Part shown: one piece after another, positions 1 through 6,456 of the stretch
Layout of the letters: each line of letters starts with the position of its first letter
How positions within the stretch are numbered: position 1 is the first letter of the stretch
NCBI GenBank assembly: GCA_019314085.1
Contig: JAFCZZ010000055.1
Span: 1 to 9,388 of the forward strand
Length of the DNA stretch: 9,388 bases
Direction of reading: 5' to 3'
Source of the DNA: Deltaproteobacteria bacterium
GTDB lineage: Bacteria; Desulfobacterota; Syntrophia; Syntrophales; UBA2210
Position numbers and translations under genes: made by a program
Notes under the pieces: generated by a model
What the model was told of the DNA's origin: nothing
What the model saw: the letters and a program-made list of their open reading frames with translations, nothing else
Database searches by the model: none

Positions 1-108
1 CCTGTTTCGAAGTGCCACGGCAACTGCCCTCTTGGCATCATGCTGGCCGATAATATACTTGTCCAACTGAGAAACCGTCTCTCGTGGTGTTAAATTCGTC
101 GATGACAT
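1..108 (-). CDS. hslU: HslU, ATPase/unfoldase subunit of HslUV protease (5' end only)
   Basis: Only the first 36 codons are in the window; the gene runs off the left edge. The start [20 protein letters not shown] followed by [16 protein letters not shown] is the strongly conserved HslU (ClpY) N-terminus: [26 protein letters not shown] in the family. HslU is the AAA+ hexamer that unfolds substrates and feeds them into the HslV peptidase in the cytoplasm. The ATG at 108-106 is preceded by an AGGTAGGA-type ribosome binding site that overlaps the hslV stop codon (TAG at 121-119), so the two genes are separated by only 10 nt and probably translationally coupled. The ATPase motifs lie outside the window, so integrity cannot be judged. 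Identity is secure from sequence plus context. Confidence 0.93.
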   Translation of the reverse strand, partial: MSSTNLTPRETVSQLDKYIIGQHDAKRAVAVALRNR

Positions 109-118
109 ATGATCCTAC

Positions 119-755
119 CTAATCCTTTTTACCCTTGCTCTTTCTTGCTTTTTTATTTTCTTTCTTCTGACCCGTGGCCGCCTCGGCGACATCCAGTTCT
201 TCGATCCGGACATTGTTGTTCGTGAAGATACAGATATCGGCGGCGATGCGCATCGCCTCTTCGACAATCTCTTTTGCACTCAGTTTCGAATTCGACAATC
301 TCTTTTGCACTCAGTTTCGAATGCCGTATAAGGGCCCGTGCCGCCGCCTGGGCGTACGGGCCGCCGGAACCGATTGCCAGGACCTCATCGTCCGATTCTA
401 TGACATCTCCATTCCCCGATATGATCAGAAAGTCCACATCACTGACCGCTATCATCAGGGCCTCAAGATGTCGCAAGACCCGGTCCGTTCTCCAGTCCTT
501 GGTCAGTTCAACCGCTGCCCTCAAAAGGTTGCCGCCATACTGTTCAAGCTTCTGATCAAAGCGGTCGAAGAGGGTAAAGGCGTCTGCCGTGGCACCCGCA
601 AAACCCACGATTACCTTGTCGTTATACAATCTTCGAACCTTCCTCGCGCCATGTTTCAAGGCTATCGTATCAAGGGTCACCTGGCCGTCACCCGCGACGG
701 CTACCTTCCCCCTGTGCCTCACCGCTACTATGGTAGTTCCCCGCATTTTGTTCAT
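119..755 (-). pseudogene. hslV: HslV, threonine protease subunit of HslUV, frame-shifted by a 31-bp tandem duplication
   Basis: HslV is the proteasome-like peptidase chamber capped by HslU. Residues 1-155 read as a normal HslV: MNKMRG then the nucleophile Thr7 (GTTIVAVR; Thr1 of the mature enzyme), GDGQVT, Lys39 (mature Lys33), the GFAG motif at 51-54, KDWRTDR and [15 protein letters not shown] with Ser130 (mature Ser124). After KLSAKEIVE the frame is lost. A second copy of the same 31 bp follows, and the proper C-terminus ([20 protein letters not shown], then [12 protein letters not shown]) continues in another frame down to 119. Without one copy the gene would encode 201 aa. As written, translation runs to 153 and gives 200 aa with about 45 nonsense residues in place of the last helix and strand. 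The restored protein also has an unusual Lys-rich tail of about 22 residues after the normal family end. The ATG at 755 is 10 nt after GAGGAG; the in-frame ATG at 746 is an alternative. It lies 5 nt after the xerC stop. It may be intact if the duplication is an assembly error. Confidence 0.9.
260..321. repeat. Perfect 31-bp tandem duplication inside hslV
   Basis: Bases 260-290 and 291-321 are identical (both begin TTCGACAATCTC and end CAGTTTCGAA on the plus strand), and the match runs one further base (291 equals 322). The unit encodes the [10 protein letters not shown] segment of HslV. Because 31 is not a multiple of three, the duplication shifts the reading frame. The lack of any divergence between the copies points to a very recent event or an assembly artefact. 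Confidence 0.97.
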
Positions 756-760
756 GACAT

Positions 761-1680
761 CTATTCTCCTCGAGCCCGTGGATGGCTTTTGTCATACACC
801 TCCATCAGGCGTGTCACACTGACGGACGTATACTTCTGGGTGGTGGAAAGACTTTCATGACCCAGCAGTTCCTGTATGACCCTCAGATCGGCACCCGCGT
901 CCATGAGGTGGGTCGCAAAGGTATGCCTGAGGGCATGAGGACTTATCTTCTTGCCGACACCACTAAGGGTTATGTACTTGTCTATAATGCGCCTCACACT
1001 CCTCGGGGTCAGGCGTGAACCCGCCCTGTTGAGAAAGAGGGGTAATTCTCTGTTAACCTCTGTCCTATTTTTTCCTGTCTCGGTCCTTCCGTCGATATAG
1101 ACCCTCAGGGCCGACAGTGCGGGACCGCCGATGGGAACAATCCGTTCCTTTCTGCCCTTTCCCCTGACCTTTGCCAGACCACCCGAAAAATCGACATCGG
1201 CTACATTCAGGCCGGTCAGTTCACTCACGCGTACCCCTGCCGAATACAGAAATTCAATTATGGCCCGGTCCCTCAGCCCCGATACACCCGGCTCGAACTT
1301 CACCTTCAGAAGAGAAAACACCTCGTCTATGCTCAAAAAGGAGGGAAGGTATTTGTCCGTCTTCGGCGCCTGGACCATCTGCGCGGGGTTATACCTGACT
1401 ACTCCTTCCCGAAGAAGAAATGTAAAGAACGCCCTGAGGCTTGCCACCTTTCGCGAGATCGTAACCTTTTTCGTCTTTCCCCGGTAGAGAGACGCAAGAA
1501 ACGTCCGTACCACCATCTGATCAACGTCACAGGGCCCCCGTTTTCAACGAGAAAGGCCCTGAATTGTCCCAGATCGGACAGATAGCTCCTCCTCGTATGA
1601 TACGACAGGTTTCTTTCAACCTCCATATGGATGCCAAAGGTCCTGATGGCATCCTCTATCCGCATACCCTTCGTTGTCAC
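761..1680 (-). pseudogene. xerC: XerC-type tyrosine recombinase, single-base frameshift near codon 50
   Basis: Xer recombinases resolve chromosome dimers at dif. The N-terminal part starts at GTG 1680 (VTTKGMRIEDAIRTFGIHME, then VERNLSYHTRRSYLSDLGQF) and is the SAM-like core-binding domain. It reads as far as FLVENGGP at about 1532. The frame then changes, and the rest (DVDQMVVRTFLASLYRG) runs on to 761. Adding one base to the coding-strand run GGGGGCCC (1539-1532) would join them as NGGPCDVDQMVVR and give about 306 aa, normal for XerC/XerD. Counting from the ATG at 1516, the catalytic residues are all present: Arg96 (SAGVRVSEL), Lys120 (VRGKGRKER), His194 and Arg197 (HALRHTF), His220 (LLGHESL) and Tyr229 (TTQKYTS). 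The XerC name is favoured over XerD because of its place before hslVU. ATG 1665 is an alternative start; neither start has a strong ribosome binding site. The stop TAG lies within the hslV leader. Confidence 0.9.
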
Positions 1681-1693
1681 ATCAGGCCCGCTT

Positions 1694-1921
1694 TCAGGAA
1701 CATCTTCTTATACCGGCATAATAACAGCAACAGGAGTTTGCAAAGTTGTTATCAAAGACCCGTGTACGTCCGTCACCGAAGGCTACCTTCACATAAGACA
1801 TTCCGCCCAGCACCTCGGAATTTCTCTCTTCCACCACGACACCCGGACCCCACTCGGGAAACCGGGAATGGAATACCTGGTCACCGGCCTTGAGGTACAG
1901 TCGTCTCGTTTCCTCTTTCAT
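1694..1921 (-). CDS. Small DUF3553-like protein with a CCC-YY tail
   Basis: A 75-residue protein with no assignable function. ATG 1921 is chosen because GAGAGGG lies 6 nt upstream; an upstream ATG at 2002 would add 27 residues (27 of them Arg/Gly-rich) with no family support. The core, about residues 11-57 (KAGDQVFHSRFPEWGPGVVV ... VKVAFGDGRTRVFD), resembles small SH3/Tudor-like beta-barrels of the DUF3553 and UvrD C-terminal type, where a GD.V.H..FG.G.V start and a strand ending in GR.R.FD are typical. The end NSCCCYYAGIRRCS has three adjacent cysteines (64-66) and one more at 74, which could bind metal or be redox active. It sits between the bifunctional nuclease gene and xerC, 13 nt before the latter, so it is probably co-transcribed. 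The family call is by eye only; the gene itself is well supported by its ribosome binding site and context. Confidence 0.75.
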   Translation of the reverse strand: MKEETRRLYLKAGDQVFHSRFPEWGPGVVVEERNSEVLGGMSYVKVAFGDGRTRVFDNNFANSCCCYYAGIRRCS

Positions 1922-2035
1922 GACAACCCTCTCGGGCCTGGAAAAGCAACCGGCCTGCAGACCAAAACCCGGTCCACGCGACCTCCTGAAAAAATGGGCC
2001 ATTCTCGGCTCTATAATCTCACCACAGCGGCCCTT

Positions 2036-2536
2036 CTACATCTTGTACTTTCCAAAATCTTCGGAAGAAAGATTTTCCAGGAATTCCTTGAGCTGCTCCT
2101 TTGTATATTTATTCAAATCCTTCGTTTTGCTGCCGAAATCGATACTCATCGACCGTTCAATGATCTTTTCATCTATAAAGATGGGTGCCTCGGCCCTCAG
2201 CGCAAGGGCGATCGCATCGCTCGGACGGGAATCGATCGTGATGGGAACCTCGCCCTTCAGGATATGTATGACGGCAAAGAAGGTATTGTTTTTCAGGTCA
2301 TTGATAACGATCTTCAGAACCTTCACATCGAGGATACTTAATATCTCGTTCATGAGATCATGCGTCATCGGCCTCGCCAGATTCACCCCTTCCATCTGCG
2401 TGGCTATGGCACTCGCTTCGAACAGGCCTATCCATATCGGAATGGCCCTCTTTTCTTCCAGATCTTTCAGTATCACAATAGGAGTACTGGTCACAGGATC
2501 CATGGCCAGTCCGAACACCTTTACCTCTACCAGCAT
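2036..2536 (-). CDS. Bifunctional nuclease family protein (DUF151/BFN domain)
   Basis: A 166-residue cytoplasmic protein. It opens MLVEVKVFGLAMDPVTSTPI and contains the family hallmarks IPIWIGLFEASAI (32-44), RPMTHDLM (55-62) and IDSRPSDAIALALR (101-114), which define the BFN/DUF151 domain. Plant and archaeal relatives have been reported to have DNase and RNase activity; the role in bacteria is not settled, so nuclease activity here is only family inference. A short charged C-terminal part (LKEFLENLSSEDFGKYKM) is also common in bacterial members. ATG 2536 follows GGGAGGG by 5 nt, and the gene starts 11 nt after the miaB stop, so it belongs to the miaB operon. No defects are visible. Confidence 0.92.
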   Translation of the reverse strand: MLVEVKVFGLAMDPVTSTPIVILKDLEEKRAIPIWIGLFEASAIATQMEGVNLARPMTHDLMNEILSILDVKVLKIVINDLKNNTFFAVIHILKGEVPITIDSRPSDAIALALRAEAPIFIDEKIIERSMSIDFGSKTKDLNKYTKEQLKEFLENLSSEDFGKYKM

Positions 2537-2547
2537 CTTTCCCTCCC

Positions 2548-3867
2548 TTACAGTGCCTCTCCCCTCAGGGAATGCATGTGCGCCCGAACAATCTTGACCC
2601 GTACAGTTCTTCCGATCAGATCAGTACTACCTGTAAAGTTAACGATCTTATTGCCCCTCGTTCTACCCATGATATCAGCGTTATCGTTCTTGCTGACACC
2701 CTCAACCAATACATCCTCCACTCGTCCCTCGAGACATCTATTCTTCTCCAGACTGTACCTCTCCTGGATTGACTGAAGCCTGGACAACCTCTCGCGTTTG
2801 GCCGTCTCTTCGACCTTACCGTCGTACCCTTCCGAAGCGGTGCCGTGCCGGTCACAGTATCTGAAGGAAAAAATATTATCAAACCTCACTTTTCCCATAA
2901 GGTCAATAGTTTTCTGGAAGTCACTCTCCTTTTCCCCGGGGAATCCGACAATCATATCCGAGGTTATGCTTATATCCGGGAATGCCTCTCTCAGCATACC
3001 GATCTTTTCCAAGTACTCTCCGACAGTATACCCCCTTTTCATTTTCTTCAATACATAATCGGAGCCGGATTGTACGGGCAGATGAATGTGCTCACATACC
3101 GTATCAAGATCGGCAAAACAGGTAGCAAGCTCGCCCGAGAGGTCTTTAGGGTGAGACGTGGTGAAGCGGATTCTGTCTATCCCCTCTATATGGTCAATCA
3201 TCCGCAACAACGTTGGGAAATCGATCTCTTCGGAAAGTCCGCTCCCGTATGAATTGACATTCTGCCCCAGGAGCGTCACCTCCCGGATGCCGCTGGCGGC
3301 AAGAAATCCGATCTCGTCAATGATGTCGGCACTCTCCCGGCTCTCTTCCCTTCCCCTCACGTACGGCACGATACAGTAAGAACAGAAATTGTCACACCCC
3401 TGCATGATCGTGACAAAGGCGCTCACGGACCCAGGGGGAGGAAGGGTTCGGATCCCCAGGGACCGTACCGACCGGTGAAAAGAGGTGTCGACGATCTGAG
3501 ATCTTCTACTTTTAATCTCCTCCAGTATCTTCACAAGGCGATGGATATTATGCGTCCCGATGACAAGATCGAGATAGGGGGCCTTTCTTAAAAATCCGGC
3601 CCCTAACTCCTGGGCAAGGCACCCTGCTACCCCCATGATAAGGTCGGGATTCTTTTGCTTTAACTTTTTCAACCTCCCCAGATGACTGTATACCTTCTGG
3701 GCCGCTTTTTCTCTCACACTGCAGGTGTTTATGATAATAATGTCCGCCCCCTCGGCCTCGCCGGTCTTTACATATCCCGCTTCGCCAAGAAGCTGCCCCA
3801 TCTGATCCGAATCATGGACATTCATCTGACAGCCAAAGGTATAAATATAAAATGTTCCTGTGGACAT
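2548..3867 (-). CDS. miaB: MiaB, tRNA (N6-isopentenyl adenosine(37)-C2)-methylthiotransferase
   Basis: A radical-SAM enzyme that adds the methylthio group to i6A37 of tRNAs reading UNN codons. With the start at ATG 3867 the protein has 439 residues, normal for MiaB. The N-terminal domain has the three cluster ligands Cys13 (YTFGCQMN), Cys49 (NTCSVREKA) and Cys83 (GVAGCLAQE). The radical-SAM CxxxCxxC is C158-x3-C162-x2-C165 (QGCDNFCSYCIVPYVRGRE). HLPVQSGSD is present in the barrel, and a TRAM domain closes the protein (RVEDVLVEG ... GRTVRVKIVRAHMHSLRGEA). CSVREKA and YCIVPYVRG favour MiaB over MtaB or RimO. A TTG at 3888 would add seven residues but lacks a ribosome binding site. The gene begins after the ihf terminator and so should have its own promoter, which I could not identify with confidence. 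It seems to head the miaB-bfn-DUF3553-xerC-hslV-hslU operon. Confidence 0.96.
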   Translation of the reverse strand: MSTGTFYIYTFGCQMNVHDSDQMGQLLGEAGYVKTGEAEGADIIIINTCSVREKAAQKVYSHLGRLKKLKQKNPDLIMGVAGCLAQELGAGFLRKAPYLDLVIGTHNIHRLVKILEEIKSRRSQIVDTSFHRSVRSLGIRTLPPPGSVSAFVTIMQGCDNFCSYCIVPYVRGREESRESADIIDEIGFLAASGIREVTLLGQNVNSYGSGLSEEIDFPTLLRMIDHIEGIDRIRFTTSHPKDLSGELATCFADLDTVCEHIHLPVQSGSDYVLKKMKRGYTVGEYLEKIGMLREAFPDISITSDMIVGFPGEKESDFQKTIDLMGKVRFDNIFSFRYCDRHGTASEGYDGKVEETAKRERLSRLQSIQERYSLEKNRCLEGRVEDVLVEGVSKNDNADIMGRTRGNKIVNFTGSTDLIGRTVRVKIVRAHMHSLRGEAL

Positions 3868-3962
3868 ACGAGGTACCTGTATAGGCAAGGATTAGCACTG
3901 AAAGGAAAAAACTGGAGAAATGCTGGCACGATACCTTCTAGGAACGAAATATCCTCGGTCTT

Positions 3963-3997
3963 CAAAATCAAAAAGAGGGGAGATACACCCCCCTCTT
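3963..3997 (-). terminator. Intrinsic terminator of the IHF-like gene
   Basis: On the minus strand an 8-bp perfect stem AAGAGGGG/CCCCTCTT (3997-3990 with 3980-3973) encloses a 9-nt loop and is followed by the U-rich tract TTTTTGATTTT. It lies about 70 nt downstream of the IHF-like stop codon and upstream of miaB, separating the two transcription units. Confidence 0.85.
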
Positions 3998-4065
3998 GAC
4001 TGAAACGTACATCTACTGTCTGGTCTTCCAGATCTGTTTACGAAAGATACAAGATATCGAGCTAT

Positions 4066-4347
4066 TTATTTGCCTGCATTCACTCTTTCTTTGAGCTCTT
4101 TCCCTACCTTAAAAAAGGGAAGCTTTTTAGGGGCGACATGTATGGTCCCGCCTGTTTTGGGATTCCTTCCCGTATATGAATCGTAGTTCCGCACGACAAA
4201 ACTCCCGAATCCTCTGATCTCTATCCTGCCGCCATTCTTAAGCTGATTGCCGAAGCCCTTAAAGATCAGGCCTACTATATCCGCGGCCTGTTTCTCCGTT
4301 AAGCCCTCTTTCTTGCTCAAGGCATCTATCAATTCCGACTTATTCAT
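4066..4347 (-). CDS. Integration host factor beta-like DNA-bending protein (HU/IHF family)
   Basis: A 93-residue nucleoid protein. MNKSELIDALSKKEGLTEKQ begins the two N-terminal helices, RIEIRGFGSF (41-50) forms the saddle strand, and RNPKTG (61-66) is the intercalating Pro-containing tip of the DNA-embracing arm. The C-terminal PFFKVGKELKERVN matches IHF better than HU. IEIRGFGSF and the FKVGKEL end suggest the beta-type (HimD) subunit, but bacteria outside gamma-proteobacteria often use such proteins as homodimers, so the subunit name is inference. ATG 4347 is preceded by AGGGGG at 4-nt spacing; a GTG at 4362 would place that site inside the gene, so it is rejected. The gene is monocistronic, with its own promoter and terminator. 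It may act with the HU gene near the other end of the window. Confidence 0.93.
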   Translation of the reverse strand: MNKSELIDALSKKEGLTEKQAADIVGLIFKGFGNQLKNGGRIEIRGFGSFVVRNYDSYTGRNPKTGGTIHVAPKKLPFFKVGKELKERVNAGK

Positions 4348-4418
4348 AAGACCCCCTATCACCTTTTCAAAATAGACTTAAAACCCCTTGCACACCCCTA
4401 GCAGATGAATGTCTCCTG

Positions 4419-4446
4419 ATATTATTTATTTTGGTATTAAAGTCAA
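4419..4446 (-). promoter_or_regulatory. Sigma70-type promoter of the IHF-like gene
   Basis: Reading the minus strand, TTGACT (4446-4441) and TAATAT (4424-4419) are separated by 16 nt of AT-rich DNA, a good match to the -35 and -10 consensus. Transcription would start near 4412, giving a leader of about 65 nt before ATG 4347. The promoter lies just after the rluB stop codon at 4458, which explains how the IHF gene can be expressed apart from the upstream operon. Confidence 0.7.
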
Positions 4447-4457
4447 GATAATTTTCA

Positions 4458-5210
4458 TTATTTTTCAGATCGGCCTTTTTTTTTACGTACACCCGAAGAG
4501 TCGATCAGGCTTTCCACCTCTTTTTTCTGCAAATACCGGTATTCTCCAGCCTGAAGGTCACCAAGACTGACATCAGCGACAGCCGTCCGTATCAGTCTCG
4601 CCACGGGGTGGCGTATCGAATCGAAGAATCTTCGTATTATCCTGTTTCTCCCCTCAAGTATGGTCATCTCTACCCAGCAGCTCTTCCGGTTACTCTTCTC
4701 CACAGCCGCCCAGACAGGCTTAAAAGCACCGTCTTCCAGCATGCCACCCTTCCGGATAGTTTCGATATCACCCCGCGCAAGATTGCCTTGGACCTTCACC
4801 ATGTAGGTCTTGGGGACCTTGAATGCCGGATGCTGTACCCGGTATGAAAAGTCGCCGTCATTGGTCATCAGAAGCAACCCTTCCGAATCGTAATCGAGCC
4901 GTCCGACGGGGAATACCCTCTCCGGCACATCCCGGAGCAGATCGGTAACAATCGGCCTGCCATGCGGATCATTAAGGGTAACAACATATCCCTGCGGTTT
5001 ATTCAGCATCAGATATACACGGCTTACAGCGGCACTTGATATAAGCCCTCCGTCAACGCGTATCTCATCGCGGGTGTCATCGGCCTTCACTCCCGGCTGT
5101 GTCACCGTCCTGCCATTCACGCTGACCCGGCCGTCCCGCATCATCTGCTCTGCGCCACGCCGGGACGCCACGCCGCATCGTGCGAGTATCTTTTGAAGAC
5201 GCTCTTCCAT
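4458..5210 (-). CDS. rluB: RluB-type 23S rRNA pseudouridine synthase
   Basis: A 250-residue member of the RsuA/RluB/E/F family. The N-terminal S4 RNA-binding domain is clear (MEERLQKILARCGVASRRGA, then DGRVSVNGRTV). The catalytic domain has YLMLNKPQGYV (66-76), the signature GRLDYDSEGLLLMTNDGD (103-120) with catalytic Asp106, and the family end GRNRIIRRFFDSIRHPVARL with IRTAVADV. RluB makes pseudouridine at position 2605 (E. coli numbering) of 23S rRNA. The end (VRKKKGRSEK) is short and basic. ATG 5210 follows a GAGGGG site that overlaps the scpB stop; the gap to scpB is 6 nt, so the gene is the last of trpS-scpA-scpB-rluB. This position after scpB is common in bacteria. Other family members are possible, but the S4 start and neighbourhood favour RluB. 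Confidence 0.93.
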   Translation of the reverse strand: MEERLQKILARCGVASRRGAEQMMRDGRVSVNGRTVTQPGVKADDTRDEIRVDGGLISSAAVSRVYLMLNKPQGYVVTLNDPHGRPIVTDLLRDVPERVFPVGRLDYDSEGLLLMTNDGDFSYRVQHPAFKVPKTYMVKVQGNLARGDIETIRKGGMLEDGAFKPVWAAVEKSNRKSCWVEMTILEGRNRIIRRFFDSIRHPVARLIRTAVADVSLGDLQAGEYRYLQKKEVESLIDSSGVRKKKGRSEK

Positions 5211-5216
5211 ACGGGA

Positions 5217-5738
5217 TTACCCCTCAAGTTCCTTGAACTCTCTCAGTGTGGGCAGATCCGAAAGGGCCTTGAGACCGAATGTTTCAAGAAATTTTCTGGT
5301 CGTCCCATAGATGATGGGCCTGCCCGGGACATTCTTTCTCCCCATGATCCGTACCAAATTCTTCTCCAACAACCCCCTCAGGATACCGCTTACATCCACA
5401 CCCCGTACCCTCTCAATCTCGGACTTCATGACGGGCTGTCGATAGGCGATTACCGCAAGCGTCTCCATGGCGGCCGGGCTCAAGTCCATCGGCTTCTGTC
5501 CCTTCAACTTCAGGACCCACGGTGTCAGCGTCTCACCGGTCCTGAATTGGTACCCTCCGGCCACCTCTTTTAGGAATATGCCCCCATCCCGTTCTTCGTA
5601 TTCTCGCACGAGATCGCCAAGCATTGAGAATATCTGCTTCTTTGACACATCCTCCAGGATTCCCTCCATGACAGCTACCGTCACCGGCGTATCAGAGACA
5701 AAGATAAGGACCTCGATTATGGCCTTCAGCTTATCCAT
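5217..5738 (-). CDS. scpB: ScpB, segregation and condensation protein B
   Basis: A 173-residue winged-helix protein that, as a dimer, binds ScpA and completes the Smc-ScpAB condensin. It starts MDKLKAIIEVLIFVSDTPVT. The conserved centre is LSPAAMETLAVIAYRQPVMK, then EIERVRGVDVSGILRGLLEK, and the second winged helix carries VPGRPIIYGTTRKFLETFGL, all diagnostic of ScpB. The start is ATG 5738: it follows GGAGGG and overlaps the scpA stop by 8 nt in ATGGATGGATAA, a typical coupled arrangement. A longer reading from 5774 would lie inside scpA and is not believable. The protein ends LPTLREFKELEG, and its last bases supply the ribosome binding site for rluB. Confidence 0.95.
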   Translation of the reverse strand: MDKLKAIIEVLIFVSDTPVTVAVMEGILEDVSKKQIFSMLGDLVREYEERDGGIFLKEVAGGYQFRTGETLTPWVLKLKGQKPMDLSPAAMETLAVIAYRQPVMKSEIERVRGVDVSGILRGLLEKNLVRIMGRKNVPGRPIIYGTTRKFLETFGLKALSDLPTLREFKELEG

Positions 5739-6456
5739 CCATCCCTCCCGCGAGACGTATCCTGATGGTCCCATACGGAACCGCCTGATATGCCTTGATT
5801 ATCCTCAGTTTCATCAGTTCAAGGATGGCCAGAAAGGTGTATATGAGCCTTATGCGGCTGTCCGTCTCCCCCAATAGATCGGTAAAGGTAAGTTCTCCTC
5901 TCTTTTCCAGCTCGTCCACTATATCATTTATCCTGTCGGAGAGTGATATCTTTTCGATATCTATCTCCATGATATCGTGCCGGCCGGTGACGAAACTGAC
6001 TCTCCGAAAGGCCTCGACAAGCTCAAAGATCCCGATCTCCCTGAGGGGTCCCTCATCCCCTTCACTCTCCTCGACCGTATGATCCCTGCTGAATACATCC
6101 CTTCCGAGAATGTTCATACTGTCCAGGCCCAGTGCCGCCTCTTTGAAGGTCTTATATTCCAGAAGCTGTCGAACCAGTTCCTCACGGGGATCTTCCTCAT
6201 CCTCTTCTTCTTCCTCACTGGGGGGAAGAAGCATCCTCGATTTGATATGCGTCAACGTGGCGGCAAGTACCAGATATTCCCCGGCGAGGTCGAGGTTGAG
6301 GGACTTCATCACATTGATATATTCCATGTATTGTTTGGTTATGAGTGCAATGGGGATGTCATATATATCGACTTCGTTCTTTCGGATCAGATAGAGTAGC
6401 AGATCCAGAGGGCCTTCGAATATATCCAGTTTGATCTCATATGCCCTGTCCGTCAT
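5731..6456 (-). CDS. scpA: ScpA, kleisin subunit of Smc-ScpAB
   Basis: A 241-residue kleisin that bridges the two Smc heads in chromosome condensation and segregation. The N-terminus (YEIKLDIFEGPLDLLLYLIR ... EVDIYDIPIALITKQYMEYI) and AGEYLVLAATLTHIKSRMLL are the Smc-neck-binding family signature. An acidic linker follows at about residues 80-92 (SEEEEEDEEDPRE), then the central ScpB-binding part and a C-terminal winged helix (LTFTDLLGETDSRIRLIYTF, then LAILELMKLRIIKAYQ). The length is normal. ATG 6456 overlaps the trpS stop by 4 nt (ATGA), and the 3' end overlaps scpB, so all three should be translated from one message. Confidence 0.96.
   Translation of the reverse strand: MTDRAYEIKLDIFEGPLDLLLYLIRKNEVDIYDIPIALITKQYMEYINVMKSLNLDLAGEYLVLAATLTHIKSRMLLPPSEEEEEDEEDPREELVRQLLEYKTFKEAALGLDSMNILGRDVFSRDHTVEESEGDEGPLREIGIFELVEAFRRVSFVTGRHDIMEIDIEKISLSDRINDIVDELEKRGELTFTDLLGETDSRIRLIYTFLAILELMKLRIIKAYQAVPYGTIRIRLAGGMDG

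Noticed and set aside
153..755. 200-residue reading frame taken as complete HslV
   Set aside because: The last ~45 residues (from FETECKRDC on) are out-of-frame translation caused by the duplicated 31 bp; the true C-terminus is in the other frame down to 119.
174..860. Long plus-strand frame of 228 codons opposite hslV and xerC
   Set aside because: It is a shadow of the minus-strand genes, has no recognisable domain or ribosome binding site, and crosses two genes.
1526..1545. Programmed ribosomal frameshift in xerC
   Set aside because: No slippery heptamer with a downstream structure is evident and XerC is not known to need one; a homopolymer miscount or plain mutation is simpler.
1922..2002. 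Longer start for the DUF3553-like protein at 2002
   Set aside because: The added residues are Arg/Gly-rich, show no family similarity, and the strong GAGAGGG site points to ATG 1921.
5739..5774. Longer ScpB start at 5774
   Set aside because: It would overlap the end of scpA by 44 nt without a ribosome binding site; ATG 5738 has GGAGGG and the usual coupled overlap.
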